Shown in pieces: positions 26,108 to 35,886 of a stretch of 64,000 nt of DNA. The translations under genes and the position numbers were made by a program. The notes beneath the pieces are model-generated. The model made no database searches and was not told where the DNA came from. It saw nothing but the letters and a program-made list of their open reading frames with translations. This DNA comes from CBDCXE01 sp965223725 [NCBI: Nitrospinota bacterium] (GTDB lineage Bacteria; Nitrospinota_A; UBA7883). Numbering within the stretch: the stretch's first letter is position 1; every line of letters begins with the position of its first letter. The stretch is from positions 321,772 through 385,771 of the forward strand of contig CBDCXE010000001.1 in assembly GCA_965223725.1 (NCBI GenBank), written 5' to 3'.

Positions 26108-27295
26108 TCAGTCGTACCCCAACACACTTTGCGCCACGGTCACGTCTTTGTCACCCCGACCGGAGAGACAGATGATCATCGACTGGCTCCGTTTCATTTT
26201 TGGGGCCGCTTTTATCGCGTATGCAACTGCATGGGCCGACTCGAACGCCGGGATGATACCCTCCAGCTTGCCCAGTTTCTCGAAAGCTTTCAGCGCTTCC
26301 TTGTCGGTGACGCTGACGTATTTGGCCCGGCCTGTGTCTTTGTAATAGGAATGCTCTGGCCCCACACCGGGGTAATCAAGCCCGGCGGAAATGGAATGGG
26401 TCTCCATCACCTGTCCATCCTTATCCATCATTACATAACTTTTCGATCCATGCAGAACGCCGACTTTACCCCTGGCCAGCGGCGCGCCATGCTGACCCGT
26501 AGTCAGGCCGAGCCCAGCCGCCTCCACGCCAACCATTGCCACCGATTTATCTTTATAAAACGGATGAAACAGACCCATGCTGTTCGATCCGCCACCGACA
26601 CAGGCCACCAGCATATCCGGCAGCCGTCCTGTCTCTTCTTTTATCTGTCGCCGCGCCTCCTGCCCGATCACAGACTGGAACTGACGCACGATTTTCGGGA
26701 ACGGGTGCGGCCCCACCACCGAGCCGAGAATGTAGTGCGTATCCTCGACGGAGCCTATCCAGTCGCGGATAGCCTCCGACGTGGCGTCTTTAAGTGTTCG
26801 TGTGCCACTGTCAACCGGGATGACATTGGCGCCCAGCAGTTTCATCCGGAATACGTTCAGCTTCTGCCGTTCCATATCCACAGAGCCCATATAGACATCG
26901 CACTTCAGGTTGAGCAACGCCGCCGCGGTGGCCGTGGCCACGCCATGCTGGCCGGCGCCAGTCTCTGCGATGACCCGTTTTTTCTTCATGTTCACAGCCA
27001 GCAGACCTTGCCCTATGGTGTTGTTGATCTTGTGGGCGCCGGTATGGGTCAGGTCCTCGCGTTTTAAATATATCTGTGCGCCGCCGCAATGTTTGGTCAA
27101 CCGCTCTGCAAAATATAGCGGCGTAGCCCTGCCGATATAATAGGTGTGATATTTACGTAACTGATCCTGGAACCTGGGCGAACGCATAGCCTTCTCGAAC
27201 TGCGCGTCGAGCGCCTCCAGGGCCGGCATCAGTGTCTCTATCACCCACTGCCCGCCAAACTGACCATAGCGACCGTGGGAATCTGGTAATGTCAT
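26108..27295 (-). CDS. trpB: Tryptophan synthase beta chain
   Basis: This PLP enzyme joins indole and serine, 395 residues. The PLP Lys lies in HTGAHKINN, the phosphate loop is GGGSNSMG, and EDLTHTG and GPEHS are present. ATG 27295 is chosen over the adjacent TTG. It leads a two-gene trpB-trpA unit; the other trp genes are not in the window. Confidence 0.97.
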   Translation of the reverse strand: MTLPDSHGRYGQFGGQWVIETLMPALEALDAQFEKAMRSPRFQDQLRKYHTYYIGRATPLYFAERLTKHCGGAQIYLKREDLTHTGAHKINNTIGQGLLAVNMKKKRVIAETGAGQHGVATATAAALLNLKCDVYMGSVDMERQKLNVFRMKLLGANVIPVDSGTRTLKDATSEAIRDWIGSVEDTHYILGSVVGPHPFPKIVRQFQSVIGQEARRQIKEETGRLPDMLVACVGGGSNSMGLFHPFYKDKSVAMVGVEAAGLGLTTGQHGAPLARGKVGVLHGSKSYVMMDKDGQVMETHSISAGLDYPGVGPEHSYYKDTGRAKYVSVTDKEALKAFEKLGKLEGIIPAFESAHAVAYAIKAAPKMKRSQSMIICLSGRGDKDVTVAQSVLGYD

Positions 27296-27395
27296 CAATC
27301 TCTACAAATTTAAATGAACCAATATATCGCATATATATTCATTTTCAATAGTTGTTTATGCGACAGTGGCATATGGTGATGGTGTCAAATTACTC

Positions 27396-27425
27396 TTGAC
27401 ATTGTAAGGCAGTTAAGGACAATAC
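27396..27425 (+). promoter_or_regulatory. Candidate promoter for the third repeat-protein gene
   Basis: TTGACA (27396-27401), an 18-base spacer and CAATAC (27420-27425) lie 52 bases before the presumed start at 27477. The geometry matches the candidate promoter of the gene at 5540. The -10 box is weak. Confidence 0.35.
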
Positions 27426-27476
27426 ATGGAAAGGAAGTTTTAATCAACATATGATATGCCTTGAGGGAGAAGGTTA

Positions 27477-27542
27477 ATGCCGAAGAAATTGCTATCCGCA
27501 CTTTATGCAAGCCTTGTATTCATGCTCTTGAAAGTCAATTAA
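27477..27542 (+). pseudogene. Out-of-frame start of the third repeat-protein gene
   Basis: GGGAGAAGG is followed by ATG at 27477 and a 21-codon frame (MPKKLLSALYASLVFML...) that stops at 27540-27542. Deleting one A from the AAA run at 27531-27533 would join it to the frame of the downstream gene. The joined protein gains the missing hydrophobic core (KAAVILLLFVMAIAAPPAA). The joined N terminus is about as long as that of the paralogue at 5540. This is either a real frameshift or a homopolymer sequencing error. Confidence 0.6.
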
Positions 27543-27570
27543 AGCCGCTGTAATTTTACTGTTATTTGTT

Positions 27571-30198
27571 ATGGCAATCGCCGCGCCTCCTGCCGCCACT
27601 GCAGCAACGTATACCGTCACTAAAACCGCCGACACCAACGATGGGACGTGCGGTGTCGATTGCTCGTTGCGCGAGGCTATCCACGCCGCCAACAGCACCA
27701 TAGGGGTGGATACCATAAACATTCCGAATGGTGTTTACAAAATCGCCATAGCCGGAACCGGGGAGGATTTGAACGCCACCGGCGATTTTGATATTTTGAA
27801 CAACCTGAATATAGTCGGCTCTGGTAAAGATACGACGATTATAGATGGTGATGAGATGGATCGGGTCTTCCACAATACTGGGTCAAATAACGTATTCATA
27901 ACCAACCTCACGATCCGAAGGGGCCGCTATTCCACCGGCGGCGGCATCTCCAACAAAGGCACAATGGTTGTGACCAACTGCAATATATTTAACAATGAAG
28001 CTACACCCAGCGCAGGAGGTGGGATCGAGAATTCCGGAGGGACACTTACAATAAACGGATCAACCATCAGCGGCAACACTGGCGACACTGCCGGCGGTGT
28101 CAGCAACTCCGGTGGAACGGCCACCGTCAATATCAACAATTCCATAATACACAACAACACCGGCTCCATCGGCGGAGGCGGTGTCAACAGCAGCGGTGAT
28201 ACGACCACTAATATATACAACTCCACCATCAGCGGCAATAGTGCCACCTTCGGCGGTGGTATAAGGATCCTCAGCGCATTTAATTCAGGCAAAGTAACCA
28301 TCACCGGCTCCATGGTCACTGGGAATATAACAAACAATGGTGGTGGTGGCATTAGAGGTGTCTTTGCCAGTATCGAAATTACCAATTCGACCATTGGCGG
28401 GAACTTCACTAGTAACATTGGCGGCGGTCTGTTAAACAATCAAGGCTTGGTAACCATTTCGAATTCAGTGTTTACAGCCAACTCCGCAAACCTGGGGGGC
28501 GCTGTTTATAATGACGGCAATGGCATTGTAAACATGACCGGGTCGATGGTCAAATACAATTCCGCCGGTACTGGTGGTGGTGTTTATATGACTGGTAATT
28601 CCACATTCAACAGCGGCGCTTCTGTATTCAGCTCCAACACAGCCAATGATGGTGGTGGACTGTTTATAGATAACAGCACGGCGACCGTCAACAGCTCTTC
28701 CATAAACTATAACAGCGCATCCAACACCGGTGGCGGTGTTCTGCTTACCAATAACAGCTCGGTTAACATAAACAACTCCACCGTCAGGGATAACAGCTCA
28801 ACCTCTGGCGGAGGAGTTTATAACATAATTAATAGTTTACCTACCATCACCAACTCCACCATAAGTGGTAACATGGCCAGGAACCTGGGTGGTGGCATTT
28901 ACAACTCCGCCACCATGACTTTGACCAATACCACCGTAAGCGCTAATAGCGCGGGTCTTGGTGGGGGCATTGTGAATGTCAATTCAATGACCTTTTCCAA
29001 CAGCATCGTCGCCATGCAAAGCAGCGCCAGCAATTGCGTTGTCAGCGGGACCAATACATCCAATGGGTATAACCTGGACAGTGATGGAACCTGCGGGTTT
29101 ACACAGCCCACAGATTTGCAGAATGCAAACCCAAAACTAGGTCCACTAGCGCATAACGGCGGACCGACAAAAACCCATGCGCTTTATGCCAGCTCGTCTG
29201 CAGTGGACACCGGGTCGTGCGCTAACCAGAAAGATCAAAGAAATGTTTCTCGCCCATTGATAAAATGTGATATCGGCGCATATGAATATACAGACGCCCC
29301 GAATGACCATAACGGTGATGGGAGGGCGGATATTTTGAGACGATATGTTCCCGATGGGCGAACATTAACTTGGTTAATGGCCGGGAGTAAAGTTGCAAGC
29401 GCAATGTGGACAACCAAGTTTAACAATAACAACTGGGAGGTTATCAGCTCTGGCGATTTAATTGGGAACCGAAATAAAGACCTGTTATGGCGCTATAAGC
29501 CGGATGGCCGAACACTGATCTGGTTCATGCGTGGAAACGCTGTTTGGGCTGTTCAATGGACATCGCAGTTTCTTAATAATAATTGGGAAGTTGCAGCTAT
29601 CGGAGATTTCAATAACGATGATTTCGCAGACATCTTGTGGCGATACAAGCCAGATGGCCGAACATTGGTATGGACGATGTTTGGTTCTTCCGTTGTATCC
29701 AGCCAATGGACTTCAAAGTTTTTCAATAACAATTGGGAAGTTGCCGGTATTGGAGATTTCAACAATGATGGCAAATCTGACGTTCTATGGAGATACAAAC
29801 CGGATGGCCGGACATTAATCAGGTTTATGTCTGGCAGCACAGTATTAGGCAGTCAATGGACTTCAAAGTTCTTCAATAACAATTGGGAAGTTGCAGGCAT
29901 AGGGGACTTTCATAACAATAGCCTGTCAGACATTTTATGGCGATATAAGCCAGATGGCCGGACATTGCTATGGACTATGGTTGGGAGTACAGTGCCATCG
30001 AGTCAGTGGACATCACTATTTTTTAATCTCAACTGGGAAGTGGTAAAAGTCGGGGATTATAACGGTGATCGCAAAGTCGACGTTTTATGGCGTTATAAGC
30101 CGGATGGCCGGACATTAATCAGAACTATGTCAGGCAATGCAGTTATAGCCACCCAGTGGACATCTCTACAATATGGGCCGGGCTGGTCAATAGAGTAA
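27571..30198 (+). CDS. Secreted CSLREA / beta-helix / FG-GAP-repeat protein (frameshifted start)
   Basis: The visible frame has 875 residues. It has a CSLREA domain (CSLREAIHAANST), a long right-handed beta-helix (about 90-490, GGGI/GGGV turns with NSTISGN repeats), the choice-of-anchor-Q-like segment (HNGGPTKTHALYASS, CDIGAYEY) and six 50-residue FG-GAP-like units. ATG 27571 falls inside the signal peptide and has no ribosome site; the real start is probably 27477 in another frame. It is likely secreted like its paralogue at 5540. It is followed by a secreted ankyrin protein. Function unknown. Confidence 0.82.
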   Translation: MAIAAPPAATAATYTVTKTADTNDGTCGVDCSLREAIHAANSTIGVDTINIPNGVYKIAIAGTGEDLNATGDFDILNNLNIVGSGKDTTIIDGDEMDRVFHNTGSNNVFITNLTIRRGRYSTGGGISNKGTMVVTNCNIFNNEATPSAGGGIENSGGTLTINGSTISGNTGDTAGGVSNSGGTATVNINNSIIHNNTGSIGGGGVNSSGDTTTNIYNSTISGNSATFGGGIRILSAFNSGKVTITGSMVTGNITNNGGGGIRGVFASIEITNSTIGGNFTSNIGGGLLNNQGLVTISNSVFTANSANLGGAVYNDGNGIVNMTGSMVKYNSAGTGGGVYMTGNSTFNSGASVFSSNTANDGGGLFIDNSTATVNSSSINYNSASNTGGGVLLTNNSSVNINNSTVRDNSSTSGGGVYNIINSLPTITNSTISGNMARNLGGGIYNSATMTLTNTTVSANSAGLGGGIVNVNSMTFSNSIVAMQSSASNCVVSGTNTSNGYNLDSDGTCGFTQPTDLQNANPKLGPLAHNGGPTKTHALYASSSAVDTGSCANQKDQRNVSRPLIKCDIGAYEYTDAPNDHNGDGRADILRRYVPDGRTLTWLMAGSKVASAMWTTKFNNNNWEVISSGDLIGNRNKDLLWRYKPDGRTLIWFMRGNAVWAVQWTSQFLNNNWEVAAIGDFNNDDFADILWRYKPDGRTLVWTMFGSSVVSSQWTSKFFNNNWEVAGIGDFNNDGKSDVLWRYKPDGRTLIRFMSGSTVLGSQWTSKFFNNNWEVAGIGDFHNNSLSDILWRYKPDGRTLLWTMVGSTVPSSQWTSLFFNLNWEVVKVGDYNGDRKVDVLWRYKPDGRTLIRTMSGNAVIATQWTSLQYGPGWSIE
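29305..30198 (+). repeat. Six-unit 150-bp coding repeat cassette (copy 3)
   Basis: Again exactly 894 bases. Unit 1 has LRRY, unit 2 has LIWFM, and the last unit ends W-S-I-E before the stop (W-T-V-E in the other two copies). No insertions or deletions separate the three copies in overall length. Confidence 0.9.
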
Positions 30199-30419
30199 AT
30201 AGTTCATAGGTAATTTTCGCGCCATATTATTACTTTTTTATATGATGTTGCCCCTTTCAACGCTCATTTCAGACTCTCAAACCTTACCAACCAACGCGGA
30301 ATGCGCTATTACCATAGCCAACTTTTATTAAATACAAAACATTAGTGTTGCTTATAAATAATATATGAATTTTATGTTAAAATCGGACGATTTGCATGTC
30401 AGTATAGTGGAGGCTAGTT

Positions 30420-31589
30420 TTGACCAGCTTGAAAATTTTTGCGTGTGGAACCGATTATTTAAGGCACTACACTTTATCTTATATTTGTCGCACACCTTTG
30501 CTGGCAATCTGGTACGCCCTCTTTTTTATTACACCGGACGCATTGTTTGCTGAAGAAAAATCGCTCAAGGTTGGCGCTGTTTACAAATATCTGTATCAGA
30601 ATGTTTCAATCAAGGTTTTATCCGATACAGATGTGGAAATTTCCGGGTGGGGGCTGATCGTACCTGGTGTATATACACTGGCAGGTAACAAGCTAACGGT
30701 AGTCAGCGATAGTTCCGGGAAGAAGCAGGAGTCTGTATACGATATAACAGATGAAGGAATCGTCGACAAGGATATGAAAATCCTCTACCCAGATAGCAAG
30801 TTCCAGAAGGCTATTAATAACACCATGATGGGGCACATTATTGATAGCGATATGGACCATTTAAGCGTGTTATTGAAAAATGGGGCAGATCCGAATGCTA
30901 TTTCCAAGGATGGGGACAGCGCGTTGGTGGAAGCGGTCGAGGTGGGCGCTCTGGAAATATCACGGCTATTGATTGATAGTGGCGCCGATGTGAACGCTGA
31001 AAATAGTGATGGCGATACGGCGTTGATGTGGGCGGCGAATTTGGGCCGTTTGGATATAGCCAAACTGCTGATCGAAAACTACGCGGATGTAAACGCGGGT
31101 GACACGGATGGCAACACGCCGCTGATCTGGGCCGCCTATGAAGGGCATATTAATATAGCGAAACTGCTGTTGGAAAACAGGGCCAGGGTAAACAAAAAAA
31201 ATAAGCTTGACGTAACGGCCCTGATCGCCGCCACCGAGGTGGGTAATGCAGACATAGCCAAATTATTGATACAAAATGGCGCGGATGTGAACACGAAAAA
31301 ATGGATGGGATACTCGCCACTGATACAGGCGGCTTACGAAGGCTATGGGTATATCGCAAAATTACTGATCGACCATGGCGCTAATCTGGACACGAAGAAC
31401 AAGTTTGGCAACACTGCGCTGATAGAGGCGGCAATTGAGGGACACGTTGAGATCGGCAAACTGCTGATCGCTAAAGGCGCGAATGTCCACATGAAAAACA
31501 AGTTTGGCAAAACAGCGTTGACAGAAGCCTCCAATAAAGGTCATAAAGAGATTGTAAGTCTGCTCAAGAATGCAGGGGCATCAAAGTAA
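30420..31589 (+). CDS. Exported ankyrin-repeat protein
   Basis: The protein has 389 residues. The start is a TTG placed 6 bases after a perfect GGAGG; no better codon fits. A signal peptide (LLAIWYALFFITPDALFA) precedes a small beta domain (about 45-120) and then about seven ankyrin repeats with the usual G-x-T-A-L-x-x-A pattern and LLIxxGADVN turns. The repeats predict protein binding; the partner is unknown. Export is unusual for ankyrin proteins and suggests a periplasmic or extracellular target. Confidence 0.85.
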   Translation: MTSLKIFACGTDYLRHYTLSYICRTPLLAIWYALFFITPDALFAEEKSLKVGAVYKYLYQNVSIKVLSDTDVEISGWGLIVPGVYTLAGNKLTVVSDSSGKKQESVYDITDEGIVDKDMKILYPDSKFQKAINNTMMGHIIDSDMDHLSVLLKNGADPNAISKDGDSALVEAVEVGALEISRLLIDSGADVNAENSDGDTALMWAANLGRLDIAKLLIENYADVNAGDTDGNTPLIWAAYEGHINIAKLLLENRARVNKKNKLDVTALIAATEVGNADIAKLLIQNGADVNTKKWMGYSPLIQAAYEGYGYIAKLLIDHGANLDTKNKFGNTALIEAAIEGHVEIGKLLIAKGANVHMKNKFGKTALTEASNKGHKEIVSLLKNAGASK

Positions 31590-31620
31590 ACACAGTTAGT
31601 GGATAAATTACGGGGCTGAA

Positions 31621-32781
31621 ATGAACGATAGCTATGTGAAAACAGAGTACACCTCCATCGGTGGGCGGTTAAAGGAGTCAATAAAAGGCATCGTCTTTGG
31701 TGGCATCCTGTTTATTTTGGCGTTTCCGGTCCTGTTCTGGAACGAGGGACGGGCTGTTAAGACCGCCCAGGCCCTGGATGAAGGCGCCGGCGCGGTTATT
31801 TCTGTCCCTTCCGAAAAAGCAGACGCAGGCAATGGAGGCAAGCTTGTTCATATGACCGGGTTGGCCACCACCGACGAAACCCTTACGGATCCGGTTTTTG
31901 GCGTTTCTTTCGCCGGTATCAGCCTCAGCAGAAACGTTAAAATGTATCAATGGATAGAAGACAAAAAGGTCGAAACCGAGAAAAATCTGGGTGGTGGTGA
32001 AGAAAGGGTGACCACCTACACATACCGAAAAGAGTGGTCAAATCACCTGATCAATTCATCACGGTTTGCGAACCAGAAAGGGCACATCAACCCCACTTCG
32101 ATTCCCTATAAAAGCGAATCCTATTATGCTGATAAGGTCACCGTCGGCGCGTTCGACCTCACCACATTGCAGACGAAAAGAATAGGTGGAGAGCGCGACC
32201 TGCCGGTTACCACAGAGTTCCTGAACTCCGCAGATCCCTCGATCCGTGGAAAATTCAGGATCAATGGCAGCCATTTTGGAACAGGAGAGCCGGCCGCGCC
32301 AAAGATCGGCGATCTGCGTGTTTCCTTCTCGGTGGTGGAGCCGACAACGGTCAGTCTTGTGGCCACTCAACGTGGAGAGACCTTCGAGCCTTATATCGCC
32401 AAGTCTGGCTATCGGGTCGATCTGTTTCAAACCGGTACCCATACCGCCGAGGCCATGTTCGAGCAGGCGGAGGCTGTTAACAAGTTTTTCACCTGGCTCC
32501 TCCGCGTGATCGGATTTCTCATGATGTGGTTTGGTTTATCGCTCATCGCGAGGCCGTTGGTGGTGGTTGCGGATATCGTCCCCATCGTTGGTACCATTGT
32601 CGGTATGGGGGCTGGCTTTTTCGCGTTTGCCATAGCTGCGCCAGCCACCTTGATGACGATAGCGTTTGCCTGGTTTTATTATCGGCCACTGTTAGGCATC
32701 GCGCTGGCCGCCGTGGGCGTGGGTATTTTCGTTTGGGGCGTGCGGAAGGCAAGGGCCCGTCAAACCGAGGCGGTGGCCTGA
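31621..32781 (+). CDS. TMEM43-like membrane protein (DUF1625)
   Basis: The protein has 386 residues. One membrane helix near the N terminus (GIVFGGILFILAFPVLFWNEGRAVKTAQALDEG begins at about residue 23; key element FWNEGRA) is followed by a large extracytoplasmic domain (about 50-275). Three closely spaced helices lie at the C terminus, ending in a basic tail. This is the TMEM43/LUMA layout known from animals and some bacteria. The bacterial role is unknown. It follows the ankyrin gene by 31 bases and may be co-transcribed. Confidence 0.8.
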   Translation: MNDSYVKTEYTSIGGRLKESIKGIVFGGILFILAFPVLFWNEGRAVKTAQALDEGAGAVISVPSEKADAGNGGKLVHMTGLATTDETLTDPVFGVSFAGISLSRNVKMYQWIEDKKVETEKNLGGGEERVTTYTYRKEWSNHLINSSRFANQKGHINPTSIPYKSESYYADKVTVGAFDLTTLQTKRIGGERDLPVTTEFLNSADPSIRGKFRINGSHFGTGEPAAPKIGDLRVSFSVVEPTTVSLVATQRGETFEPYIAKSGYRVDLFQTGTHTAEAMFEQAEAVNKFFTWLLRVIGFLMMWFGLSLIARPLVVVADIVPIVGTIVGMGAGFFAFAIAAPATLMTIAFAWFYYRPLLGIALAAVGVGIFVWGVRKARARQTEAVA

Positions 32782-32806
32782 AAACCTGCCAATGTGTCGG
32801 CGCTGG

Positions 32807-33349
32807 CTATAGCAACAAGATAGCGGTGGCGACGATGGTTGTGTATCCTTTCTTGACGATGGCTGTCTGGGTGGTGTTCCGTGTTCGGACGATTTTGTTG
32901 GAGATGCGGAAGACTTCTTTCTTCTCGTCCCAGTCGGTATTTTCATCGAACTCGATACCCAACGTTGAGGCCAGCATCGCCGCGGCCATATCCTCGGCAT
33001 AGTCGCCCGCGATCTGCTCCGTCTGGCCAAAGCCGTGGTGCTCGCTAAGGTAACCATAGCTATCTTTGTTCGTTGGTATGGCGCACCCGATAGAAGCGAA
33101 CAAAAGGCGGTGCGGCTCGTTACTGGCGACGCGGGCCATTACACAAAATGTAATCTGACCAGGTTGCAGGTTTTTCAGCCCTTCCCGACGCGAGACGATC
33201 TTGCATTTGGGCGGCAGTATGGAGGATACATATACCAGGTTGCACTTCTCTATCCCGGCGTCGCGCAAGGCCAGCTCAAACGAGCGCAGCTCATCCTTGT
33301 GATGGCCCACACCTTTGGTGAAAAACATTTTTTTCGGGACCAGGTTCAT
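32807..33349 (-). CDS. Pyruvoyl-dependent arginine decarboxylase
   Basis: This PvlArgDC-family enzyme of 180 residues converts arginine to agmatine for polyamine synthesis. It cleaves itself at a Ser-Ser bond to form the pyruvoyl group; the site is visible as VYVSSILPP with Ser42-Ser43. The C-terminal half has the ASIGCAIP and SEHHGFGQT motifs. Its start lies 3 bases after the nadE stop. The family is commonest in archaea and chlamydiae and is scattered in bacteria. Confidence 0.92.
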   Translation of the reverse strand: MNLVPKKMFFTKGVGHHKDELRSFELALRDAGIEKCNLVYVSSILPPKCKIVSRREGLKNLQPGQITFCVMARVASNEPHRLLFASIGCAIPTNKDSYGYLSEHHGFGQTEQIAGDYAEDMAAAMLASTLGIEFDENTDWDEKKEVFRISNKIVRTRNTTQTAIVKKGYTTIVATAILLL

Positions 33350-33352
33350 CGC

Positions 33353-35032
33353 TCAATCCCGATACTTGCATGTTATGGGAAAGCGCCGGTCGCGCCCAAA
33401 CGCTTTTGGTGTGATCTTTACACCGATGGGCCCTTGCCGACGTTTATATTCGTTGCCATCCACCATGCTCACCACACGCAATACAAGCTGATGGTCATAC
33501 CCACCCTGCTCTATCTCCTCCACGCTTTTCTCCTGTTCGATATATTCGAATAAAATATGATCCAACACATCATATGGCGGCAACGAGTCGCTATCCTTCT
33601 GGTCCGGTTTCAGCTCGGCGCTGGGCGGCTTGTCTATTATTGTTTGTGGTATCAGGTCGTATCCCGCTTTTTCGTTTCTCCATTCGCACAGGTGGAAAAC
33701 CTTGGTTTTGAACACGTCCTTGATCACGGCGAATCCGCCAACCGTATCGCCGTACAAGGTGCAGTAGCCCACCGCGATCTCGCTCTTGTTGCCGGTGGTC
33801 AGGGTCAGCCATCCGAATTTGTTGGATAGCGCCATCACCAATGCGCCCCGGATCCGCGCCTGGATGTTTTCTTCTGTCACATTTTTTTCATAACCTGCAA
33901 AGGCGTCCGCCAACGTATTGTCAAACCCTTCCATCAAATCTCCGATGGGCAGGTTCATCATATTCAACCCCAGGTTTTCAGAAATCTGCAAGGCGTCGTC
34001 CAGCGATTGTTGCGAGGAGTATGGCGACGGCATGAAGACGACGTGCACCCGCTCCGGGCCGAGCGCGTCCACCGCCACTGCTGTGGTGAGGGCGGAATCT
34101 ATGCCACCCGACAGGGCGATCACCACCTCCCGGAATCCGTTTTTATTTACATAATCCCGCGTGCCCAGGGTCAGGGCGGAATAGACCTCCTCGTTTTCGT
34201 CGGTTATTTTTATACGCTCAACATCTGGTATCGCCGTTTTCCCTTCTGTGCCAGCGGCAAGTTCTATCACGTCTCGGCCATTGGCGTCACCACTGTTTAC
34301 CGCGATGTCGGCCATCAGCAGGTCTTCGATAAACGAACGGGCGGTGTCGGTTATTTCTCCATCCGGGCCACAAATAAATGACGCACCGTCGAAAACCAGC
34401 TCGTCCTGCCCCCCCACGATGTTGCAGTAAGCCATCGGTATCGACAGCCGCTTGCAATGATCGGTCACAATTTTGATCCGGGTCGCGCCCGCCCCTAGCC
34501 GGTAAGGTGACGATGATATGTTTACCAGCAAATTTGCGCCACCCCGCGCCTGTTCATCGAGCAGCCGGTTCTCCACCCAGATGTCTTCGCATATCGACAC
34601 ACCGATTAAGGCGGCGCCGATTTTTATCAACGGGCCGTTGACACCGGTTGTAAAATATCGGCGCTCATCGAATACGCCATAGTTGGGCAGTTCGGTTTTG
34701 CTGATCACCGATTTCACATTGGCTCCACCCAATACAACAGCACTGTTAAGCAAGTTATTATTTCGCATGACAGGGGCGCCCACGATAGCGGTGATCCCCT
34801 CTATACCTTCGGCAAGGTTTTCCAGCGTCTCGGCGCATCTGCGGATAAAAGCGCGCCTTACCAGCAGATCCTCCGGTGGGTAACCGGTCAGCGCAAGCTC
34901 CGGAAATACTATCAGGTCGGCGCCGTTCGATTTTGCATTAATGGTCGATTCGCTGATTTTTTGGGCGTTGCCGGTGAGATCGCCAACAACAGAGTTTATC
35001 TGGGCGAGCGCCACCCGGATTGTATCAATCAC
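33353..35032 (-). CDS. nadE: Glutamine-dependent NAD+ synthetase
   Basis: This two-domain enzyme has 559 residues. The N-terminal nitrilase-type glutaminase has Glu in FPELALTGYPPED, the Lys site, and Cys in GVSICEDIW. The C-terminal synthetase has the PP-loop ALSGGIDSALT and TTGNKSEIAVGY. It makes NAD from deamido-NAD, ATP and glutamine. It overlaps the upstream DUF3108 gene by 8 bases and is followed closely by arginine decarboxylase. Confidence 0.97.
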   Translation of the reverse strand: MIDTIRVALAQINSVVGDLTGNAQKISESTINAKSNGADLIVFPELALTGYPPEDLLVRRAFIRRCAETLENLAEGIEGITAIVGAPVMRNNNLLNSAVVLGGANVKSVISKTELPNYGVFDERRYFTTGVNGPLIKIGAALIGVSICEDIWVENRLLDEQARGGANLLVNISSSPYRLGAGATRIKIVTDHCKRLSIPMAYCNIVGGQDELVFDGASFICGPDGEITDTARSFIEDLLMADIAVNSGDANGRDVIELAAGTEGKTAIPDVERIKITDENEEVYSALTLGTRDYVNKNGFREVVIALSGGIDSALTTAVAVDALGPERVHVVFMPSPYSSQQSLDDALQISENLGLNMMNLPIGDLMEGFDNTLADAFAGYEKNVTEENIQARIRGALVMALSNKFGWLTLTTGNKSEIAVGYCTLYGDTVGGFAVIKDVFKTKVFHLCEWRNEKAGYDLIPQTIIDKPPSAELKPDQKDSDSLPPYDVLDHILFEYIEQEKSVEEIEQGGYDHQLVLRVVSMVDGNEYKRRQGPIGVKITPKAFGRDRRFPITCKYRD

Positions 35033-35846
35033 TATTATCCTTTTTCAGGTTGCCTTCATGGGGTGTAAAATCAACATCCACACCTTCAACATCTCTAAGC
35101 GTGGCGTAAAACGCGCCGATAAAAATTTTTGACCGCACTTTTATGGGGATCAGGTTTTCATCATCCGATAACCAGATCGTCATTTTGCCTCGACGTTTGA
35201 AAATGCCCTCGGTGGATAGCGCCGGCTCCACCACCAATGTATCGATCATGCCCTGGTCCAGGTTCAGCCTCTCCTTGCGCAGGATCTTGACTTCCAGCTC
35301 ATATTTCTTTTTATCCTCGAACAGAGGGATATAAATCGCCTCGCCAACCTTGATTTTTGAACGCATTGTGCGCAAAGCGTACATAGCGGAAAAAGAGTCC
35401 TGACTGCCCTCGTCGATTTCAAACTCCAAAGGCTCACCTTCGTCTACAGTATAGGTCGCCAAATTGTTGTCATGGTCAAAATCTATGACTTTTCGTTTTT
35501 TATAGTTGCTTTCCGAAATGTTCATCTCCACCCGCATGCTGGCGCGCAGCTTTTTATCGAAGTATGATTTGGAATGATCATCCACCCGATAAAGCTTCCG
35601 CACGAACCCTACCGACCGGCCAATTACACTGATCACATAGGCCTGACGACCCTTATATATTGTCTCTTCATCGACAGAAAGAACGCCTTCGCCACCCAAT
35701 ATCCCCATCCAGGTGACATCATAGGTCATTCTTTCGCCAGCCTTAAACGGGATTTTATCTGAAGCCACTCCAGCCGGGCCGCTAATTAACACCAGGGCAA
35801 AGCCCAGTAAAAAGACAAAATTATATATTGATAATTTATGCTTCAA
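35025..35846 (-). CDS. DUF3108-family exported protein
   Basis: The protein has 273 residues with a signal peptide (FVFLLGFALVLISGPAGVAS). The mature part starts PFKAGERMTYDVTWMGILGGEGVL and carries RKLYRVDDHSKSYFD and IKVGEAIYIPLFEDKKKYELEVKI, the DUF3108 pattern. The family is periplasmic and its function is unclear. The first possible codon is a TTG without a clear ribosome site, so the start is uncertain. It heads a unit with nadE. Confidence 0.82.
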   Translation of the reverse strand: MKHKLSIYNFVFLLGFALVLISGPAGVASDKIPFKAGERMTYDVTWMGILGGEGVLSVDEETIYKGRQAYVISVIGRSVGFVRKLYRVDDHSKSYFDKKLRASMRVEMNISESNYKKRKVIDFDHDNNLATYTVDEGEPLEFEIDEGSQDSFSAMYALRTMRSKIKVGEAIYIPLFEDKKKYELEVKILRKERLNLDQGMIDTLVVEPALSTEGIFKRRGKMTIWLSDDENLIPIKVRSKIFIGAFYATLRDVEGVDVDFTPHEGNLKKDNSD

Positions 35847-35886
35847 CAGACTAACGTCGATAAACTTCTGGCTAAAGGTTGATTAA

